Origin: a virus
DNA length: 36,459 bases
Virus record (IMG/VR): IMGVR_UViG_3300046170_000168
Span: 1 to 36,459 of that record
Strand: one strand, 5' to 3'
Part shown: positions 33,786 through 36,459 of the stretch, piece after piece
Layout: every line of letters begins with the position of its first letter
How positions within the stretch are numbered: the stretch's first letter is position 1
Notes under the pieces: generated by a model
Told to the model about the DNA's origin: nothing
Database searches by the model: none
What the model saw: the letters and a program-made list of their open reading frames with translations, nothing else
Position numbers and translations under genes: made by a program

Positions 33786-34210
33786 AATATCTCCTTAGTA
33801 TGTTTCTTAGCGTCTTTCTCGTATAAATAGCCAACTTTCTTAGTTATAACTTCGTTGTCTAAAAATTCTGTAGTACCTGGCATAGGTCTTTCTTCCCAGT
33901 TGAAGTCATACTCAGCAGCTATTAGTCTATTAATGTTCCAAGTCATAATCTTACCATTAAGTTCTGTAAGATATATGAAAGAACGATTGCTCATAATAGC
34001 AAGGTCTATGTTCTTTTCGTACTTAGCGTACTCAATAATCCAACTGTCATAAGCTCTATCTCTTGATTTAATCTCTACGATATAAGTGTCATTACTTGCA
34101 TCGTAAGAACTAAAAGGGTCATCAGATAAAACTAAAGGGTCTACTTGTAACTCACCGTGTAATCCATTTAGCTTATCTATTATTTCAGTTTCTTTAATTT
34201 TGTAATTCAT
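33782..34210 (-). CDS. PD-(D/E)XK-like nuclease
   Basis: 142 aa. The stretch SYDASNDTYIVEIKSRDRAY has the D...(E)xK layout of the PD-(D/E)XK fold: Asp, a spacer, hydrophobic strand, then E-I-K. An upstream Glu (GELQVDPLV) could complete the site. A C-terminal helix follows. Next to a Rad52-like annealing protein, a nuclease that resects or trims DNA for recombination is a natural fit. Start ATG lies 17 bp inside the zinc-ribbon gene. Confidence 0.6.
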   Translation of the reverse strand: MNYKIKETEIIDKLNGLHGELQVDPLVLSDDPFSSYDASNDTYIVEIKSRDRAYDSWIIEYAKYEKNIDLAIMSNRSFIYLTELNGKIMTWNINRLIAAEYDFNWEERPMPGTTEFLDNEVITKKVGYLYEKDAKKHTKEIL

Positions 34211-34310
34211 AATTAATTACCTTTCTGCACTCTTTGCAATAACCGTCTTTAATATGACTGGGCTCTCCAAACATATCGTGTTCATCAATGTTACAACTTA
34301 AACATCTCAA
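34194..34310 (-). CDS. 38-aa zinc-ribbon micro-protein
   Basis: A TTG start at 34310 overlaps the stop of the preceding gene (TTGA). Product begins MRCLSCNIDEHDMFGEPSHI and ends ...YCKECRKVINYELQN, with C-x2-C pairs at 3/6 and 25/28. The pattern fits one zinc ribbon. It is coupled upstream and downstream in the recombination module. Too short for usual gene calling. Confidence 0.6.
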   Translation of the reverse strand: MRCLSCNIDEHDMFGEPSHIKDGYCKECRKVINYELQN

Positions 34311-34612
34311 AATAATTCAACCTCTTCTTCCTTGTGTTTAGCCTGTATGTCCACAGGTTTTAATAGTGCGTGACATACTTTCCATTCCCATTTGTAGGGG
34401 TCTTTATCATCTGATTCTTTGTACCGTAATCCACAATATAAATTACCATCTGTATCTGTGTAACGTATATCATTGTCCTTACAATAAAACTGTGACTTAC
34501 ATCTCGTATCTGGTGGAGCAGGTACATCAAAATTGTACGTAGGAAATCTTTTTTGCAGCCTAGCCTTTAGCTTATCTACATCAAAAAGACCACCTACTGG
34601 TTCTAAATCCAT
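34307..34612 (-). CDS. 101-aa hypothetical protein
   Basis: MDLEPVGGLFDVDKLKARLQ, then a centre with Cys residues (RCKSQFYCKDND, YCGLRY, KVCHALLKP) that might form a metal site or disulphides. Overlaps the end of the annealing-protein gene by 10 bp. Probably part of the same recombination or DNA-modification module. Family not recognised. Confidence 0.65.
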   Translation of the reverse strand: MDLEPVGGLFDVDKLKARLQKRFPTYNFDVPAPPDTRCKSQFYCKDNDIRYTDTDGNLYCGLRYKESDDKDPYKWEWKVCHALLKPVDIQAKHKEEEVELF

Positions 34613-35541
34613 TCTGCTGGACAGTTCTCGTTACCTATCCAAGTAGCCCAACCACAACCATTACCGTAAGGTGCCTTCTGACAAGCGAAGTCTGGTATGT
34701 TAGCCATTTTAGGATTAGATGCTTTCTTATCTCTGTTGTCACAGACATCTCCTTTGTTACCACAACCAGGACACACTTTGTTCTCATCGTTAGGTGGACC
34801 TGTGTATTTAACTTCTGCACCTAAAATTTCTTCAGCCTCTGTTGTATCAGGACTCTTATCCTTGTTAGCATTAAAGACTTCATCTTTAAATATGTCTAAC
34901 TGTGTTGTATCCCACTCATTAACATCTTCTGGAAAACCCTTAGATACTACATCTTTGTACACTGAGTTCTTAATCTTTGTACGAGCAGCATCATCTAGAA
35001 CCGTAGCTTTCATAAAGCTATTAAGTTCTTGTGTGTTGTTAGGATTTTCTTCAATATCTTTAGAGAAGTCTTGCTTTGCTTTTGCAAGTGTATCTTCTTT
35101 TTCTATAACTTGGTCTTTAACGCTGCCTGTCTTTTGTATTGGTTGTGGTGCAGAGTAATGTTCTTCTTCTGTAACACCACCATTCCAAAGTTGGTCTAGT
35201 CCTAAACCAAAACGCATAGCACAACGCTTGATACCATCTGATACTGCAAGTTTAAGTAGTTCGCTTTCTGTTAAGTTACGCTTGATAGCGTGTACATCTA
35301 CATCTCCTACATCTTCTTTGATTCCAAGTCCAGGTATTTCTAACCTACATTTCGCACCTACAATAGCGTTATCTTTATCTCTTAATACTTCATAAGTGAA
35401 GTTATAGTCTGGTGCTACATCAACTAATCTCTTAGTGATAATGCCGTGACTTATGTAATCTCCGAACTTACCTTGTGGTGCTTTGTTAATTACATTCTTC
35501 GGGAAGTCTTTAATCAACTTCTTTTGTGTTTCTTTATCCAT
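34603..35541 (-). CDS. Rad52/Sak-type single-strand annealing protein
   Basis: 312 aa. The first half matches the Rad52-like annealing fold: GDYISHGIITKRLVDVAPDY, a beta region (VGAKCRLEIPGLG, VGDVDVHAIK) and the closing helix AVSDGIKRCAMRFGLGLDQL. A long charged linker (140-255) leads to a C-terminal zinc module with several Cys (KVCPGCGNKGDVC, then CQ and CGW and CPAEW). It would anneal single-stranded phage DNA for recombination-dependent replication or end repair. Ribosome-binding site AGGAGATAA. Promoter-like TATATT lies upstream. Confidence 0.8.
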   Translation of the reverse strand: MDKETQKKLIKDFPKNVINKAPQGKFGDYISHGIITKRLVDVAPDYNFTYEVLRDKDNAIVGAKCRLEIPGLGIKEDVGDVDVHAIKRNLTESELLKLAVSDGIKRCAMRFGLGLDQLWNGGVTEEEHYSAPQPIQKTGSVKDQVIEKEDTLAKAKQDFSKDIEENPNNTQELNSFMKATVLDDAARTKIKNSVYKDVVSKGFPEDVNEWDTTQLDIFKDEVFNANKDKSPDTTEAEEILGAEVKYTGPPNDENKVCPGCGNKGDVCDNRDKKASNPKMANIPDFACQKAPYGNGCGWATWIGNENCPAEWI

Positions 35542-35563
35542 TATTTATCTCCTATTTATTTTT

Positions 35564-35574
35564 AATATAGTCAA
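35564..35574 (-). promoter_or_regulatory. candidate leftward promoter of the recombination module
   Basis: On minus, TTGACTATATT gives a -10-like TATATT with a TTGAC just before it; the same TTGACTATA nonamer precedes the gene at 36170. The -35 box is unclear. It lies in the 108-bp gap before the annealing-protein gene. Confidence 0.35.
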
Positions 35575-35649
35575 TTTGTATGACACTTTAGTTTAGAATT
35601 AAAGAGAACAATTAATATTGTTTCCTTTCTGTCGCTAATCATTAATAAC

Positions 35650-35940
35650 TTATTGGTTAGCGTATTCATTTTTAATTATATTAACCATTTGTCTAGTCAT
35701 ACCTATCTCGTCTGCAATATGTTGTACTGATACGGATTGGTTATGATATAACTGTTGTATAGCTTGATTGCGTAACTGCAAATATTCTTTTTCTCTTTCT
35801 TTAATTACATTGAGTTCGTGTACTGCGTCTTGCAATACTCCCATAATCTTTGCATACTCACGCATTTGTTGTTGTTCTTGTTGTGTTAGATTGTATTCAT
35901 CTAACATTGTTTTTGTAAATGGGTCGTTAAAATCGTCCAT
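35650..35940 (-). CDS. 96-aa helix-turn-helix protein
   Basis: An N-terminal helical, Gln-rich region (coiled coil likely, residues 18-70) is followed by a C-terminal HTH, SVQHIADEIGMTRQMVNIIK (72-91). The arrangement suits a dimeric regulator of transcription; it is a candidate ligand for the AACATAT palindromes at 3.1-3.4 kb, by inference only. Ribosome-binding site AAAGGAAAC. Confidence 0.65.
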   Translation of the reverse strand: MDDFNDPFTKTMLDEYNLTQQEQQQMREYAKIMGVLQDAVHELNVIKEREKEYLQLRNQAIQQLYHNQSVSVQHIADEIGMTRQMVNIIKNEYANQ

Positions 35941-35975
35941 ATTATTGTTTCCTTTTTATTTAATTGTTATTTTTT

Positions 35976-36170
35976 TTAAAGACTACTGTCTTCTTTTATA
36001 GCTTGTACTAGAAATAATGTTCCTTGTGTAGCAGTTCCTATAATTCTTAACCTCATCTTTTCACAGTATCTTTGTACAGATTTAGTGTCATTAAAGTTAA
36101 GGACATTACGATTGTATAGCAACGCTATGGTTGAACACTCTTTAGGTACATCTATTCTTAATGTTTCCAT
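35976..36170 (-). CDS. 64-aa hypothetical protein, possibly leaderless
   Basis: METLRIDVPKECSTIALLYN, then RYCEKMRLRIIGTATQGTLF; a small alpha/beta protein. No ribosome-binding site precedes the ATG; instead a good -10 (TATACT at 36182-36177) ends 6 nt before it, so the mRNA may begin at or close to the start codon. Function unknown. Confidence 0.55.
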   Translation of the reverse strand: METLRIDVPKECSTIALLYNRNVLNFNDTKSVQRYCEKMRLRIIGTATQGTLFLVQAIKEDSSL

Positions 36171-36176
36171 AATATA

Positions 36177-36187
36177 AGTATAGTCAA
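36177..36187 (-). promoter_or_regulatory. candidate promoter for a leaderless mRNA
   Basis: Minus-strand TTGACTATACT, with TATACT only 6 nt from the ATG at 36170. It shares TTGACTATA with the promoter candidate at 35564. Confidence 0.4.
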
Positions 36188-36233
36188 ATCGTTTTACTTT
36201 GTAATATAAATTTTATAAAATACTTTTTACTCA

Positions 36234-36452
36234 TTACATTCCCTCGCCACTAAACATATCCTCAAAACATTCCGGGTGTACACCTGTCATCAGCTGCTCT
36301 CGTTCTGCTCTGCTATGCTCTGGAAATATATCTTGGATTAATCTTCGTAGGTGTCGTGGTGTCTGAGTAAACTCTTTATAAGCTCTCCTATCTACCATAA
36401 CTGTGCCTGTCTGCCTACAATGTATACATTCTTTAGTTGTTACTGCGAACAT
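36234..36452 (-). CDS. 72-aa conserved zinc-binding phage protein
   Basis: Opens MFAVTTKECIHCRQTGTVMV, with C-x2-C at 9/12 and a later Cys near 63 (VHPECFEDMF). The C-terminal half (LIQDIFPEHSRAEREQLMTG) matches a small protein I recognise from many actinobacterial and other phages (IQD..P..S...REQL.(T/S)G.HPECW). Always annotated hypothetical. If the genome is circular, this gene directly follows the partial gene at 1-69. Confidence 0.7.
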   Translation of the reverse strand: MFAVTTKECIHCRQTGTVMVDRRAYKEFTQTPRHLRRLIQDIFPEHSRAEREQLMTGVHPECFEDMFSGEGM

Positions 36453-36459
36453 TATTCTT

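Noticed and set aside
1-36459. Temperate (prophage) lifestyle
   Set aside because: No integrase, excisionase, attachment site or clear CI-like repressor; one small HTH protein is not enough.

Overview
The window looks like a complete or near-complete genome of a small, AT-rich tailed phage, probably marine. It carries short-tailed (podovirus-like) virion genes: TerL, portal, several long virion proteins, scaffold, an SU10-like capsid protein, an adaptor, a beta-propeller-like tail protein, many fibres, and lysis genes. I see no tape measure, tail tube, integrase, DNA polymerase or RNA polymerase. Several proteins are of types common in marine metagenomic phages. The r1t-like holin, PGRP amidase and metallophosphoesterase recall actinobacterial phages, but the host cannot be fixed from sequence alone.

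Layout. A leftward (minus) operon of small genes fills about 1-2.6 kb, and a second leftward block fills 33.3-36.5 kb (Rad52-like annealing protein, PD-(D/E)XK-like nuclease, SET-domain protein, zinc ribbons, an HTH protein). The gene cut at position 1 continues in frame into the last bases of the window, so the two blocks are probably one operon across a circular join. The rightward operon runs from about 4.0 to 33.3 kb: basic micro-proteins, TerL, portal, virion proteins, scaffold, capsid, tail, fibres, lysis cassette, metallophosphoesterase. The two transcription units diverge from a non-coding control region at 2.6-4.1 kb and converge, stop codon on stop codon, at 33,326-33,329.

The most unusual material is non-coding. 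Two hairpin-dense regions (386-1054 and about 2690-3060) look like large structured RNAs. Hairpin elements with conserved arms recur in the leftward operon. A 20-bp inverted repeat encloses one early gene. A cluster of AACATAT palindromes shares a 12-mer with the capsid promoter. A small RNA gene with its own promoter and terminator sits at 3851-4024.

Three genes (terL, portal and a small gene at 30.4 kb) are each broken by one frameshift. Indels in the assembled sequence are the simplest explanation, but programmed frameshifting is not excluded.
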